Of a DNA stretch of 64,000 bases, positions 38,232-46,660 are shown in pieces. The DNA is from Niveibacterium umoris (GTDB lineage Bacteria > Pseudomonadota > Gammaproteobacteria > Burkholderiales > Rhodocyclaceae), in assembly GCF_014197015.1 (NCBI RefSeq), contig NZ_JACIET010000002.1, forward strand, positions 1,054,001 to 1,118,000. Reading direction: 5' to 3'. Numbering within the stretch: position 1 is the stretch's first letter; each line of letters begins with the position of its first letter. A program made the translations under genes and the position numbers. Below the pieces are notes generated by a model. That model did not search any database, was not told the origin of the DNA, and was given only the letters and a program-made list of their open reading frames with translations.

Positions 38232-39833
38232 TCAGCTCTCGACGAAGCGGCCCTTGAGGGCAAACAGCCCCTGCGGACGCTTCTGGATGAACACAATGAT
38301 GAAGAGCAGCACGAGGATCTTCGCGATCACCGCGCCGGCCCAGCCTTCGAGGAACTTCGTGACGATGCCCAGCCCGAGCGCGGCCCACACCGCACCGGCG
38401 AGCTGGCCGACGCCGCCGAGCACGACGACGAGGAAGGAGTCGACGATGTAGCCCTGGCCCATGTCGGGCCCGACGTTGGCGATCTGCGACAGCGCGACGC
38501 CGCCGAGGCCGGCGATGCCGGAGCCAATCGCGAAAGCCAGTGTGTCGATGCGCCGTGTCGGCACGCCGACGCAGCCGGCCATCGGGCGGTTCTGCGTCAC
38601 GGCGCGCACGAACATGCCGAGCCGCGTCTTCTGCATCATCAGCCACACGATCAGCAGCACGAACAGCGCGAAGCCGATGATCGCGATGCGGTTGAGCGGC
38701 AGCATGGCGCCGGCATAGAGCTCGATGCCGCCACTCATCCAGTTGGGGTTGGCGACTTCCTGGTTCTGTGGCCCGAAGATCACGCGCGCGGCCTGGATCA
38801 GCACCAGCGACAGGCCCCAGGTGGCGAGCAGGGTTTCCAGCGGGCGGCCGTAGAGGTGGCGAATCACAAGCCGTTCCATCGCCACGCCGACCAGTGCGGC
38901 GACGACGAAGGCGAGCGGGATCGCCGCCAGCACGTAGGCATCAAGCCACTGCGGCGCATAGCTGCGGAACAGGCCTTGCACCACCCAGGTGGTGTAGGCG
39001 CCCACCATCAGCAGCTCGCCATGCGCCATGTTGATCACGCCCATCACGCCGTAGGTGATCGCGAGCCCCAGCGCGGCGAGCAGCAGGATCGAGCCGAGCG
39101 AGATGCCGGTGAAGATGCGGCCGAGGTTCTCACCGATCGCGATGCGGCGTTCGATCTGCGTCAGCGAGGCGACGGCGGCGATACGCACCGTTTCATCGGT
39201 TTCCTTGTAGCTGCCGCTGCTCTTGTCGAGCATGGCGGCGAGCAGTTGGCGCACGGCCGGGTCGGCACTGTCGGCGAGCGATTTGACCGCCTTCAGGCGC
39301 GCGCCGGCATCGTCGGCGCCGAGGTTGGCCTTGGCCTGTGCGAGCACCAGCAATTGTTTGATATGTGGGTCGGACTCCTTGGCCAGGGCTTTGTCGAGCA
39401 GCGGCAGGATCTCTGCACTGGCGTTGGCGCTCACGTCCTTTGCAGCGGTGAGGCGCACCTCGCGTTCGCTGGCGAACAGGCGCAGGCCGGCGAGCGCGGC
39501 GTCCAGCGTGCGACGCACGCGGTTGTTGATGCTGACCGCCTCGGCGTTCTCGGGTGCCGCGGTCAGCGCTTTGCCGGTCGCCACATCGATGTAGCTTTCA
39601 CCGTCGAGACGCACCAGCTTGTCACCGGCGACGAACAGGGCGTCTTCCGACAGCGCCTTGAAGATCGGCAGTACCGCTTCGGGGTCGCCGCTGGCGAGGG
39701 CCGCGATCGCGGCAATCTTCTCGTCAGAATCGTCTGCACCGAGGCGTGCGAGTTGGGCGGGGTCGAGCGCTGCGCAGGCCGGTGACCAGGCAAGGCGCGC
39801 GAGCAGCGCAAGCAGGAAAAGGAGTCTGACCAT
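38232..39833 (-). CDS. urtB: Urea ABC transporter permease UrtB
   Basis: 533 residues. A signal-like helix (LLFLLALLARLAW) and a soluble helical-repeat domain of about 210 residues precede a LivH-like permease domain (ITYGVMGVINMAHGELLMVGAY, and GSGIAGLGGVALSQ). The long N-terminal domain is typical of UrtB and distinguishes it from amino-acid LivH. ATG 39833 has GGAG about nine bases upstream. It lies 104 bases after urtA. Confidence 0.95.
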   Translation of the reverse strand: MVRLLFLLALLARLAWSPACAALDPAQLARLGADDSDEKIAAIAALASGDPEAVLPIFKALSEDALFVAGDKLVRLDGESYIDVATGKALTAAPENAEAVSINNRVRRTLDAALAGLRLFASEREVRLTAAKDVSANASAEILPLLDKALAKESDPHIKQLLVLAQAKANLGADDAGARLKAVKSLADSADPAVRQLLAAMLDKSSGSYKETDETVRIAAVASLTQIERRIAIGENLGRIFTGISLGSILLLAALGLAITYGVMGVINMAHGELLMVGAYTTWVVQGLFRSYAPQWLDAYVLAAIPLAFVVAALVGVAMERLVIRHLYGRPLETLLATWGLSLVLIQAARVIFGPQNQEVANPNWMSGGIELYAGAMLPLNRIAIIGFALFVLLIVWLMMQKTRLGMFVRAVTQNRPMAGCVGVPTRRIDTLAFAIGSGIAGLGGVALSQIANVGPDMGQGYIVDSFLVVVLGGVGQLAGAVWAALGLGIVTKFLEGWAGAVIAKILVLLFIIVFIQKRPQGLFALKGRFVES

Positions 39834-39937
39834 GGGGCGGCCGTTCCGTGTTCGTGGTGCCGGCCGGCACGCCGAGAGGCGAACCGGCCGGGAGGGCTGC
39901 ACCGCAGTGCGGTGCAGCGTTCAGGGATGGGCCGGGC

Positions 39938-41209
39938 TTACTGTGCGTCCGGCTCGTCCTTCTTCTTGTCGTTGCCGGGGATGTACGGGCTCCACGGCTG
40001 GGCCTTGATCGGGCCCTTGGTCTTCCACACCACGTTGAACTGGCCGTCGGCCTTCACTTCGCCGATGAACACCGGCTTGTGCAGGTGGTGGTTCTTCGGG
40101 TCCATCTCGACCTCGAAGCCCGACGGCGCCTTGAACTTCTGACCGCCCATCGCGGCGATGACCTTGTCGACGTCGGTGCTCTTGGCCTTTTCGACCGCCT
40201 GCTTCCACATGTAGATGCCGATGTAGGTGGCTTCCATCGGGTCGTTGGTCACGACCGTGTCGGCCTTCGGCAGGTTGTTCTTCTTCGCCCAGCCCTGGTA
40301 GGCCTTGATGAAGGCGGCGTTGGTCGGGTTCTTGATCGACTCGAAGTAGTTCCACGCGGCCAGATGGCCGACCAGCGGCTTGGTGTCGACGCCACGCAGT
40401 TCCTCTTCACCCACCGAGAAGGCCACGACCGGCACATCGGTCGCCTTCAGGCCGGCATTGCCGAGTTCCTTGTAGAAAGGCACGTTGGAGTCGCCGTTGA
40501 TCGTCGACACCACCGCGGTCTTCTTGCCCTCGGAGGCGAACTTCTTGATCTTGGCGATGATGGTCTGGTAGTCGGAGTGCCCGAAGGGGGTGTACTCCTC
40601 CATGATGTCCGCATCGGCGACGCCCTTGCTCTTGAGGAAGGCGCGCAGGATCTTGTTGGTGGTGCGCGGGTACACATAGTCGGTACCCAGCAGCACGAAG
40701 CGCTTGGCCTCGCCGCCGTCCTTGCTCATCAGGTATTCCACCGCCGGGATCGCCTGCTGGTTGGGCGCGGCGCCGGTGTAGAACACGTTCTTCTCAAGTT
40801 CTTCACCCTCGTACTGCACCGGGTAGAACAGCAGGCCGTTGAGTTCCTTGTAGACCGGCAGTACCGACTTGCGCGACACCGAGGTCCAGCAACCGAAGGT
40901 CACCGCGACCTTGTCCTTCGACAGCAGTTGGCGCGCCTTTTCGGCGAACAGCGGCCAGTTCGAGGCCGGGTCGACCACCACCGGCTCGAGCTTCTTGCCC
41001 AGCACGCCGCCCTTGGCGTTGATCTCTTCGATCGCCATCAGCGCGGTTTCCTTCAGCGCCGTTTCCGAGATGGCCATCGTGCCGGACAGCGAGTGCAGGA
41101 TGCCGACCTTGATGGTGTCGGCGGCTTGCGCGGCCAGCGAAGTGAATCCGCACACGGCGAGCGCGGCGGACATTGCAGTCATTTTCACGAAATTGCGACG
41201 GGTGCTCAT
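39938..41209 (-). CDS. urtA: Urea ABC transporter substrate-binding protein UrtA
   Basis: 423 residues. The N-terminus has a twin-arginine-like signal (STRRNFVKMTAMSAALAV), so export in folded form is possible. The mature Venus-flytrap protein opens with IKVGILHSLSGTMAISET, and FGCWTSVSRKSVLPV and GTDYVYPRTTN are typical of urea binders. It is the first gene of the urt operon. The 203 bases upstream, shared with the divergent diguanylate cyclase gene, contain no convincing sigma-54 site. Confidence 0.96.
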   Translation of the reverse strand: MSTRRNFVKMTAMSAALAVCGFTSLAAQAADTIKVGILHSLSGTMAISETALKETALMAIEEINAKGGVLGKKLEPVVVDPASNWPLFAEKARQLLSKDKVAVTFGCWTSVSRKSVLPVYKELNGLLFYPVQYEGEELEKNVFYTGAAPNQQAIPAVEYLMSKDGGEAKRFVLLGTDYVYPRTTNKILRAFLKSKGVADADIMEEYTPFGHSDYQTIIAKIKKFASEGKKTAVVSTINGDSNVPFYKELGNAGLKATDVPVVAFSVGEEELRGVDTKPLVGHLAAWNYFESIKNPTNAAFIKAYQGWAKKNNLPKADTVVTNDPMEATYIGIYMWKQAVEKAKSTDVDKVIAAMGGQKFKAPSGFEVEMDPKNHHLHKPVFIGEVKADGQFNVVWKTKGPIKAQPWSPYIPGNDKKKDEPDAQ

Positions 41210-41412
41210 GGACGCTCTTCCTCGAATCAGTTGGGGTCACGGGGTCAGTGGGATGCTGCGGTGCCACATTAGGGCCGGCGCCCCGATCGAGGAATACGTC
41301 AGATTGCGTAGGTGCCCGAGAGGCCTTTCGCTGCAAAGCATGCGGTCAGCGAGGTGCTCAAGGAAGCGGGCCTTCGCGTCGTTATGTGAGGGATACAAAT
41401 ACGAACGAACCC

Positions 41413-42816
41413 ATGAGCGAGCGCTTTCCGGACGCCTTCCTCGCCGACAAATATGCACAGTTCCGCAGCCTGGCATTCCACGCCGCGCTGTTTACGCCCG
41501 CGCTCACTGCGGCGATGTGGAGCTGGGAATGGGGCGTCGACCCGGCGCATGCGATGGATACCCTGGGGCTGCGGATCGCCATGGTCTTGCTGAGCCTGGT
41601 GGTGCCGCTGAGCGTGAAGCTCTATGAGCGCAGCGATGTCGGGGCTTGGCTTGCCGCGCTCTGCACGGTGCTGATCGAAATCCTGCTCAGCGTGGTGCAC
41701 GACAGGATTGCGAACGGTGCGCTGCTGGGGATGCCGGGCTTCATGTTCTTCTACTTGCTGGCCCCGGTTGTGAGTTTCGTCTTCCCGCTGCGGGTCAACG
41801 TCACCCTCAACGTAGTGCTGCCTGTGGCGCCACTCGCGCTGCATGCTGTCAGCGGCGTGCCGGTGGGGTTTCATGTTGTGGCCTATTCGAGTGCGGCCTT
41901 CCCGGCGGCGGCCTTCGTGATCACCGGCCATTTCCTTGCAGAGCGTGCGCTCCGCCAGTTCTTTGAAGCACGTCGCCTGGCTGCGTGGCGCAGCGCAGCG
42001 ATCGACAAGGTCGCAGTTCCGGTGTTCGTGGCGAACTCGGAAGGTCTTGTCGAGTACGCCAACGCCGCCATGATGGGTCTGCTCGAACCATCACGGAACG
42101 TGGTGATCGGCACCCCGCTCGATCAGCTGCTCGACATGTCCGGGGCGCAAGCCGGGTTGAAGAACGTCGAGGCACGGGTGCGCAACAGCACGCGCAATAC
42201 CTGGCTCCTGTTGTCCGGCACAGCGGTGGGGCGTGCCGGGCGTGCGCCATCGATCGTGTACGTGGCGCAGGACGTTTCTGCCGCGCGCGCGGAATCGGAT
42301 GCCTTGCGCGATGCGGCCTTGACCGACACCGTCACCGGCCTTGCAAACCGGCGTGCCTACGATCAACAGCTTGCGCGGCGTCATGCGCAAGGCGGCACGC
42401 TGGCGGTGCTGTTCGTCGATCTGGATGGCTTCAAGGCGGTCAATGACAGTTTCGGGCATGACACCGGAGACGCCTTGCTGAAGGTGATCGCGCAGCGCCT
42501 GAACCGGGCATTGCGTCAGGGGGATCTGGTGGCGCGACTGGGCGGGGACGAGTTTGCGCTGATTGCCAGCATCGCGGACGGTACCGATGAAGCCCGTGCG
42601 CTGGCCGAGCGGCTACTTCGCACCATCTCGGAGCCGGTGCATCTGACCACTGAAACGGTCAAGGTAGGCGCCAGTGTGGGGGTGGCCCTGTCGTCGACGA
42701 TTCAAACCGACGCGCACGGGCTGGTGCGCGCTGCCGACGCCGCCATGTACCGTGCAAAAGCTTCGGGAAAAGGGCGCGTGGTGATCGCCGAAGCGGCCGA
42801 TTACGAGGCGCGGTAG
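41413..42816 (+). CDS. Membrane diguanylate cyclase with PAS domain
   Basis: 467 residues. Five to six N-terminal membrane helices (residues about 30-180), a PAS-like module (IDKVAVPVFVANSEGLVEYA), and a GGDEF domain (TDTVTGLANRRAYDQQL, then RLGGDEFALI near 378). The intact GGDEF motif and metal-binding aspartates (FVDLDGFKAVND) predict synthesis of cyclic di-GMP. No RxxD inhibitory site stands out. It is divergent from urtA; the sensed signal is unknown. Confidence 0.92.
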   Translation: MSERFPDAFLADKYAQFRSLAFHAALFTPALTAAMWSWEWGVDPAHAMDTLGLRIAMVLLSLVVPLSVKLYERSDVGAWLAALCTVLIEILLSVVHDRIANGALLGMPGFMFFYLLAPVVSFVFPLRVNVTLNVVLPVAPLALHAVSGVPVGFHVVAYSSAAFPAAAFVITGHFLAERALRQFFEARRLAAWRSAAIDKVAVPVFVANSEGLVEYANAAMMGLLEPSRNVVIGTPLDQLLDMSGAQAGLKNVEARVRNSTRNTWLLLSGTAVGRAGRAPSIVYVAQDVSAARAESDALRDAALTDTVTGLANRRAYDQQLARRHAQGGTLAVLFVDLDGFKAVNDSFGHDTGDALLKVIAQRLNRALRQGDLVARLGGDEFALIASIADGTDEARALAERLLRTISEPVHLTTETVKVGASVGVALSSTIQTDAHGLVRAADAAMYRAKASGKGRVVIAEAADYEAR

Positions 42817-42910
42817 CCTTTGCACGGCGGGTGCTCTCATGCTCGCCGCCAATTCTCGCGCCCCGATGTGACCGCATGCGCACCGGAGACGAAGGCTCGG
42901 CGCAGCGGGG

Positions 42911-43246
42911 TACTGCCACTCGAGTGCGTTTGAAGTGAACGCAAACTGCAACGTGCTGGGCGGCGTCTGGAATGGCATCACCTCGGACAGCATTTCGAAC
43001 TCGCGCCTGGTGTTCTGGCACTAGGGCGTGGGCGAATTCGTCGGTGGCGAAGGCGAGTACGGCACGCCGTTCCTGATCTCTGCCTTGAACGACCAGGGCC
43101 AGATCCTGACCACGCGCTATCCCCCCGCTGGCCAATCGCTGGTGCTGCTGACCGCAGCGGTGCCGGAACCCTCGGGTTGGACGCTGATGCTGTGCGGCAT
43201 CGGCATGATCGGGGCGATCGCACGCCGCCGGTCGGCACTGCGCTGA
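42911..43246 (+). pseudogene. Remnant of a PEP-CTERM protein gene
   Basis: The frame reads SSAFEVNANCNVLGG and SNSRLVFWH, then a TAG at 43022, then continues as GVGEFVGGEGEYGTPFLI and ends in VPEPSGWTLMLCGIG plus a basic tail ARRR, a complete PEP-CTERM sorting signal. No start codon, ribosome-binding site or signal peptide precedes it; a TGA lies at 42869. It is the decayed 3' part of an exported protein gene unlike the one at 783. The rest of 42817-43336 is empty. Confidence 0.75.
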
Positions 43247-43336
43247 GGCGGTATCGGGAAGCGACGCCAAGGTCGTTCCCGGTACGAGAAACGGGGCTCA
43301 CGCTATGCTGTGGGCCCCGTTTCCGTTCACGAAGCC

Positions 43337-44230
43337 ATGTTGCTGCCTGCCGACTTTGAACCCTTATGGTCGTGCGACCGCGCGCCGCTGCCGGAGGATC
43401 TCTGGTTTGTCTTTCAGGATTCGGCGCTGCTCGTTCAAGAGGCGTCACCGGCCTGCGTGCTGCCGGATGGCGCCGTCCTCCGTGCGTCGGGAGTTGTCAC
43501 GACCGAGTGCCGCTGCGTCGGCAAGCTAGGCGCCGCCTATTGCTGGGTCGCCTCGATCGCTGATCGTGAATTGCCGGTGGGCCTTGTGGCGGAGCCAGTT
43601 CGGCGCCTCTTCAACCGGCTGCCCGACGATCTGCTCGCAATTGCCGGTCGTGCCCAACAGATCCTCGAGTTCGACCGCACGCACCGCTACTGCGGCGCCT
43701 GCGCGGCCGAGATGCGGGCGCACGACGGTGGTCGTGCGCGTGCCTGCCCGGCTTGCGGGCACAGTGCCTATCCGCGCATCGCGCCGGCGATGATGGTGCT
43801 GGTCAAACGCGATGGACCCGGCGGGCGCGAGCTGCTGCTTGCGCATGGCGCGAAGTTCCCCGGCACGATGTATAGCGCGCTCGCGGGCTTCGTCGAGCCT
43901 TCCGAGTCGCTGGAAGCATGCATCCGTCGTGAGACGCGCGAGGAGGTGGGCGTCGAGGTCTGCAATCTGCGCTACTTCGGCAGCCAGGGCTGGCCGTTTC
44001 CGCATTCGCTGATGGTGGCGTTCGTCGCTGACTGGGCTGGCGGCGAGATCGCATGCCAGCCCGATGAGATCGTCGATGCGCAGTGGTTCGCGCTCGATGC
44101 GCTGCCGCAATTGCCGCACCGCCTGTCGATCGCGCGGCGCCTGATCAACGCGGTGGTTGGCGAGTGTGACCCGCAGCATCCGGTGCTCACCGACAACATG
44201 GCGTTTCCGCAGCCTCCCGCGTCGGCCTGA
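43337..44230 (+). CDS. nudC: NAD(+) diphosphatase / NADH pyrophosphatase
   Basis: 297 residues. NudC hydrolyses NAD(H) to NMN(H) and AMP, and removes NAD caps from RNA. A zinc ribbon (YCGACAAEM and ACPACGHSAYPRIAP) lies near residues 120-150. The Nudix box follows: GFVEPSESLEACIRRETREE and VGVEV. The NudC-specific SQGWPFPHSLM is present. ATG 43337 matches the usual short N-terminus. Confidence 0.94.
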   Translation: MLLPADFEPLWSCDRAPLPEDLWFVFQDSALLVQEASPACVLPDGAVLRASGVVTTECRCVGKLGAAYCWVASIADRELPVGLVAEPVRRLFNRLPDDLLAIAGRAQQILEFDRTHRYCGACAAEMRAHDGGRARACPACGHSAYPRIAPAMMVLVKRDGPGGRELLLAHGAKFPGTMYSALAGFVEPSESLEACIRRETREEVGVEVCNLRYFGSQGWPFPHSLMVAFVADWAGGEIACQPDEIVDAQWFALDALPQLPHRLSIARRLINAVVGECDPQHPVLTDNMAFPQPPASA

Positions 44231-44258
44231 ATGCGACGTTCGGATCGATCCCGGCGCG

Positions 44259-44296
44259 CTTAATTCCGGCTTAAGTCGCGCTAAGTCAGGCTTAAG
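44259..44296 (+). promoter_or_regulatory. PmrA-like CTTAA direct repeats, copy 1
   Basis: CTTAAT, five bases, CTTAAG, five bases, CTAAGT, four bases, CTTAAG: four half-sites at 10-11 base spacing. The first two match the PmrA/QseB-type box (CTTAA-x6-CTTAA). The array ends 70 bases before the ATG of the peptide gene at 44366. Confidence 0.7.
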
Positions 44297-44365
44297 GGGT
44301 GGGCTCGCAGAATGCAGCCATGCCTTCAGACGGAAGGCAGCCTACAAACCCTGAGGAGCCTGACC

Positions 44366-44617
44366 ATGAAAAAGCTGATTCTGACCCTGAGCGCCCTGAC
44401 CTTCGCCGCTGGTGTGTTCGCTGCCGATGCACCGGCAGCCACCCAGTCCACGCCGGTGAGCAAACCGGCCGCGACAAGCAAGAAGACCACCCACAAGCAG
44501 CACGCCGCCAAGCCGACCGAAGCAACCAAGCCGGCCGCGACGACCGAAGCCAAGCCTGCCGCGAAGCCGGCTGAAGCCAAGCCCGCAGCGACGCCGGAAG
44601 CCAAACCGGCCAAGTAA
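44366..44617 (+). CDS. Secreted Ala/Lys/Pro-rich peptide, acid-shock (Asr)-like, copy 1
   Basis: 83 residues. A signal peptide (MKKLILTLSALTFAAGVFA) is followed by a low-complexity tail of Ala, Lys, Pro and Thr with SKKTTHKQHAAKPTEATK. Composition resembles the enterobacterial acid-shock protein Asr, an unstructured periplasmic protein under OmpR-family control; the relationship may be convergent. The gene has GAGGAG upstream, PmrA-type repeats in its promoter and a terminator at 44642. It is nearly identical to 45433-45672. Confidence 0.75.
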   Translation: MKKLILTLSALTFAAGVFAADAPAATQSTPVSKPAATSKKTTHKQHAAKPTEATKPAATTEAKPAAKPAEAKPAATPEAKPAK

Positions 44618-44641
44618 GTCTGGCGCAATCGCGCTTCAGCG

Positions 44642-44667
44642 AAAGCCCCGGTTCTGCCGGGGCTTTT
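44642..44667 (+). terminator. Rho-independent terminator
   Basis: AAAGCCCCGG pairs with its complement around a five-base loop, followed by T residues. It ends the first peptide gene. It may also stop transcription of the lipoprotein gene from the other side. Confidence 0.85.
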
Positions 44668-44697
44668 GCGTTTACCGGAGCAAATCGGGAGTCGGAG

Positions 44698-45231
44698 TCA
44701 GGGTTCGACGCCGGGCAGCCAATGGCCGTCGTAGCCGATGACCGGGCAATTGACGATGATGTCGGTGACGCTCAGCTGGATCTCGCCGGCGTCGTCGGCC
44801 GCCAGCACATCCGCTTCTGATCGGAGCACCCGTGGCGTCGCGCCGGGCTTCCAGCGCACCAGCCACACGCGCCAGATCGGCGAGTAGGCGGTGCTGCGGC
44901 TCGTCGCCCCCAAGGGTTCCGGTGCCGAGGGCAGCACGCTGGCCTGCACCGGCGGGTCGAACTTGTAGACCCGGTCGATCGCGCTGCGCCCGGGCGTGTC
45001 TGCCGGCGGAATCGCGTTGGCCATGCGGGGTGCGAGGTTGACCTTCGCCATCGCGGCCATCGCCGGGTCGGAAATGTCCGTCGTCAGGTAATACACCGGC
45101 CGGCCATCGAACCAGCCGGTGGTGACTGGAATGCTTGCGCGCAGCGTGCTCGGCGGCGCACTGCCGCAGGCGGTGAGCAGCAAGGCCAGCAGCGGCGATG
45201 CGCAAGCGCGAAAGCCTGGGCGGCAAGACAT
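44698..45231 (-). CDS. Hypothetical lipoprotein
   Basis: 177 residues, function not recognised. The signal peptide ends in a lipobox (LLALLLTACGS), so it should be acylated and membrane-anchored. The mature part has a TGWFDGRPVYYLTTDISDP segment and ends with VNCPVIGYDGHWLPG, containing one further cysteine. It lies between the two duplicated peptide genes on the opposite strand. Confidence 0.78.
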   Translation of the reverse strand: MSCRPGFRACASPLLALLLTACGSAPPSTLRASIPVTTGWFDGRPVYYLTTDISDPAMAAMAKVNLAPRMANAIPPADTPGRSAIDRVYKFDPPVQASVLPSAPEPLGATSRSTAYSPIWRVWLVRWKPGATPRVLRSEADVLAADDAGEIQLSVTDIIVNCPVIGYDGHWLPGVEP

Positions 45232-45325
45232 GGCGCGACCTCCGGTGAGAGACGAAGGCTCAGCGTAGCGCAGTCGTGCAGAACGTGCTCGGGGTGCTTC
45301 GCCACTGGCGATCGCTGATGTACCG

Positions 45326-45363
45326 CTTAAGTCCGGCTTAATCCGCGCTAAGTCAGGCTTAAG
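45326..45363 (+). promoter_or_regulatory. PmrA-like CTTAA direct repeats, copy 2
   Basis: CTTAAG, five bases, CTTAAT, five bases, CTAAGT, four bases, CTTAAG. Same spacing as copy 1 and the same 70-base distance to the ATG at 45433. The spacers differ slightly while the half-sites are kept. Confidence 0.7.
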
Positions 45364-45432
45364 GGGTGGGATCGCAGAATGCAGCCATGCCTTCAGACGG
45401 AAGGCAGCCTACAAACCCCGAGGAGCCTGACC

Positions 45433-45672
45433 ATGAAAAAGCTGATTCTGACCCTGAGCGCCCTGACCTTTGCCGCTGGCGTGTTTGCTGCCGATGCACC
45501 GGCGGCCACCCAGTCCACGCCGGTGAGCAAACCGGCCGCGACAAGCAAGAAGACCACGCACAAGCAGCACGCCGCCAAGCCGACCGAAGCAACCAAGCCG
45601 GCCGCGAAGACCGAAGCCAAACCGGCCGAAGCCAAGCCCGCTGCAGCGCCGGAAGCCAAGCCGGCCAAGTAA
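45433..45672 (+). CDS. Secreted Ala/Lys/Pro-rich peptide, acid-shock (Asr)-like, copy 2
   Basis: 79 residues, identical to copy 1 over the first 60 or so residues, then shortened by loss of one KPAA-type repeat. It has the same signal peptide and upstream sequence (from about 45326), so the duplicated unit covers promoter and gene, about 350 bases. Its own terminator is at 45696. Retention of both reading frames suggests a dosage benefit, or a recent event. Confidence 0.75.
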   Translation: MKKLILTLSALTFAAGVFAADAPAATQSTPVSKPAATSKKTTHKQHAAKPTEATKPAAKTEAKPAEAKPAAAPEAKPAK

Positions 45673-45695
45673 TCCCCGCGCCGTCGCGCGAACGC

Positions 45696-45723
45696 AAAAG
45701 CCCCGCATCACCGGGGCTTTTTG
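45696..45723. terminator. Terminator between peptide copy 2 and the response regulator
   Basis: AAAAGCCCCG pairs with CGGGGCTTTT around a six-base loop. A residues on one side and T residues on the other allow it to work for both converging genes. Confidence 0.85.
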
Positions 45724-45727
45724 CTTT

Positions 45728-46660
45728 TCAGGCGCCGGCCGTATCGGGGCGCGCCCGCATGCGGCCCATCGCCATGTTGGCGGCCGCAGTGCGGGTTTCG
45801 ACACCGAGCTTTTCGAAGATGTGTTCGAGATGCTTGTTCACGGTGCGCGGGCTGCTGCCAAGGATGGTGCCGATGTCGGGGCTGGTCTTCCCCTGCGTGA
45901 CCCAGTAGAGCACTTCGGCTTCGCGGGTGGTCAGGCGGAAGGCCGCCATCAGGGATTCGATCGCGGAGCCGTCGTTCTCTTCGCGAAGCACGACCAGCCA
46001 TTCGTCGTCGCCCGTCTGGTCGTGAAACGTGGACATCAGGCGCCGGCTGCCCTGCGCGACCAGCAGCGTCGGGTGTTCTCGCCCTTCCCGGCGCGCCGCG
46101 TCGGCGGCGGCAATCCATTCGAGCAGGCGTGGCGGGGTTGCATCTCGCTCGGTGCCGAAATAGGCGTTGAGCAACTGACGCGCCAGTGGCGTCTGCCAGA
46201 CCAGCTTGCCGTCGCTCGCGCGCACCGCCACGGTGGCCTGGCCGAAGGCATCGAGTGCGCTGCGTGCCTGCCGCATCTGGCGGGCGTTCTGCAGGTGGGC
46301 GGCGATGCGCGCCAGCACTTCCTGCGGGCGGATCGGCTTGGTCACATAGTCGGCGCCGCCGGCGGCAAAGGCCGCGACGACATGTTCGGTCTCGGTAAGC
46401 CCGGTCATGAAGACGATCGGAATCGCCTGCGTCGCGAAGTCGGCTTTGAGCCGGCGCGCGGTTTCGAAGCCGTCGATGCCGGGCATCATCGCGTCGAGCA
46501 GGATCACGTCCGGCGCGCTCTGGCGCGCGCGCAGCAGCGCATCCTGCCCGTTGGTGGCGACCAGCACGGTGTAGCCGGACTCGTCGAGCGCGTCATGCAG
46601 CAGCGACAGGTTTTCCGGGATGTCGTCGACGATCAGCACGACGCCGGCGCGTTCAGGCAT
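45728..46660 (-). CDS. LuxR-type response regulator
   Basis: 310 residues. The receiver domain has VLIVDDIPENLSLLHDAL, phospho-Asp in VILLDAMMPGIDGFE near residue 53, and Lys in DYVTKPI. A PAS-like middle region (about 135-235) is followed by a LuxR helix-turn-helix: RLTTREAEVLYWVTQGKT and SSPRTVNKHLEHIFEKLGV. It should bind DNA when phosphorylated. ATG 46660 is eight bases inside the upstream kinase gene; a GTG at 46666 is an alternative. The overlap makes the NCS1-type kinase its probable partner. Confidence 0.92.
   Translation of the reverse strand: MPERAGVVLIVDDIPENLSLLHDALDESGYTVLVATNGQDALLRARQSAPDVILLDAMMPGIDGFETARRLKADFATQAIPIVFMTGLTETEHVVAAFAAGGADYVTKPIRPQEVLARIAAHLQNARQMRQARSALDAFGQATVAVRASDGKLVWQTPLARQLLNAYFGTERDATPPRLLEWIAAADAARREGREHPTLLVAQGSRRLMSTFHDQTGDDEWLVVLREENDGSAIESLMAAFRLTTREAEVLYWVTQGKTSPDIGTILGSSPRTVNKHLEHIFEKLGVETRTAAANMAMGRMRARPDTAGA

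Noticed and set aside
41261-41276. Possible sigma-54 promoter (TGGCAC on the minus strand) upstream of urtA
   Set aside because: The -24 element fits but the -12 position lacks the required GC, so NtrC/sigma-54 control is not supported by sequence.
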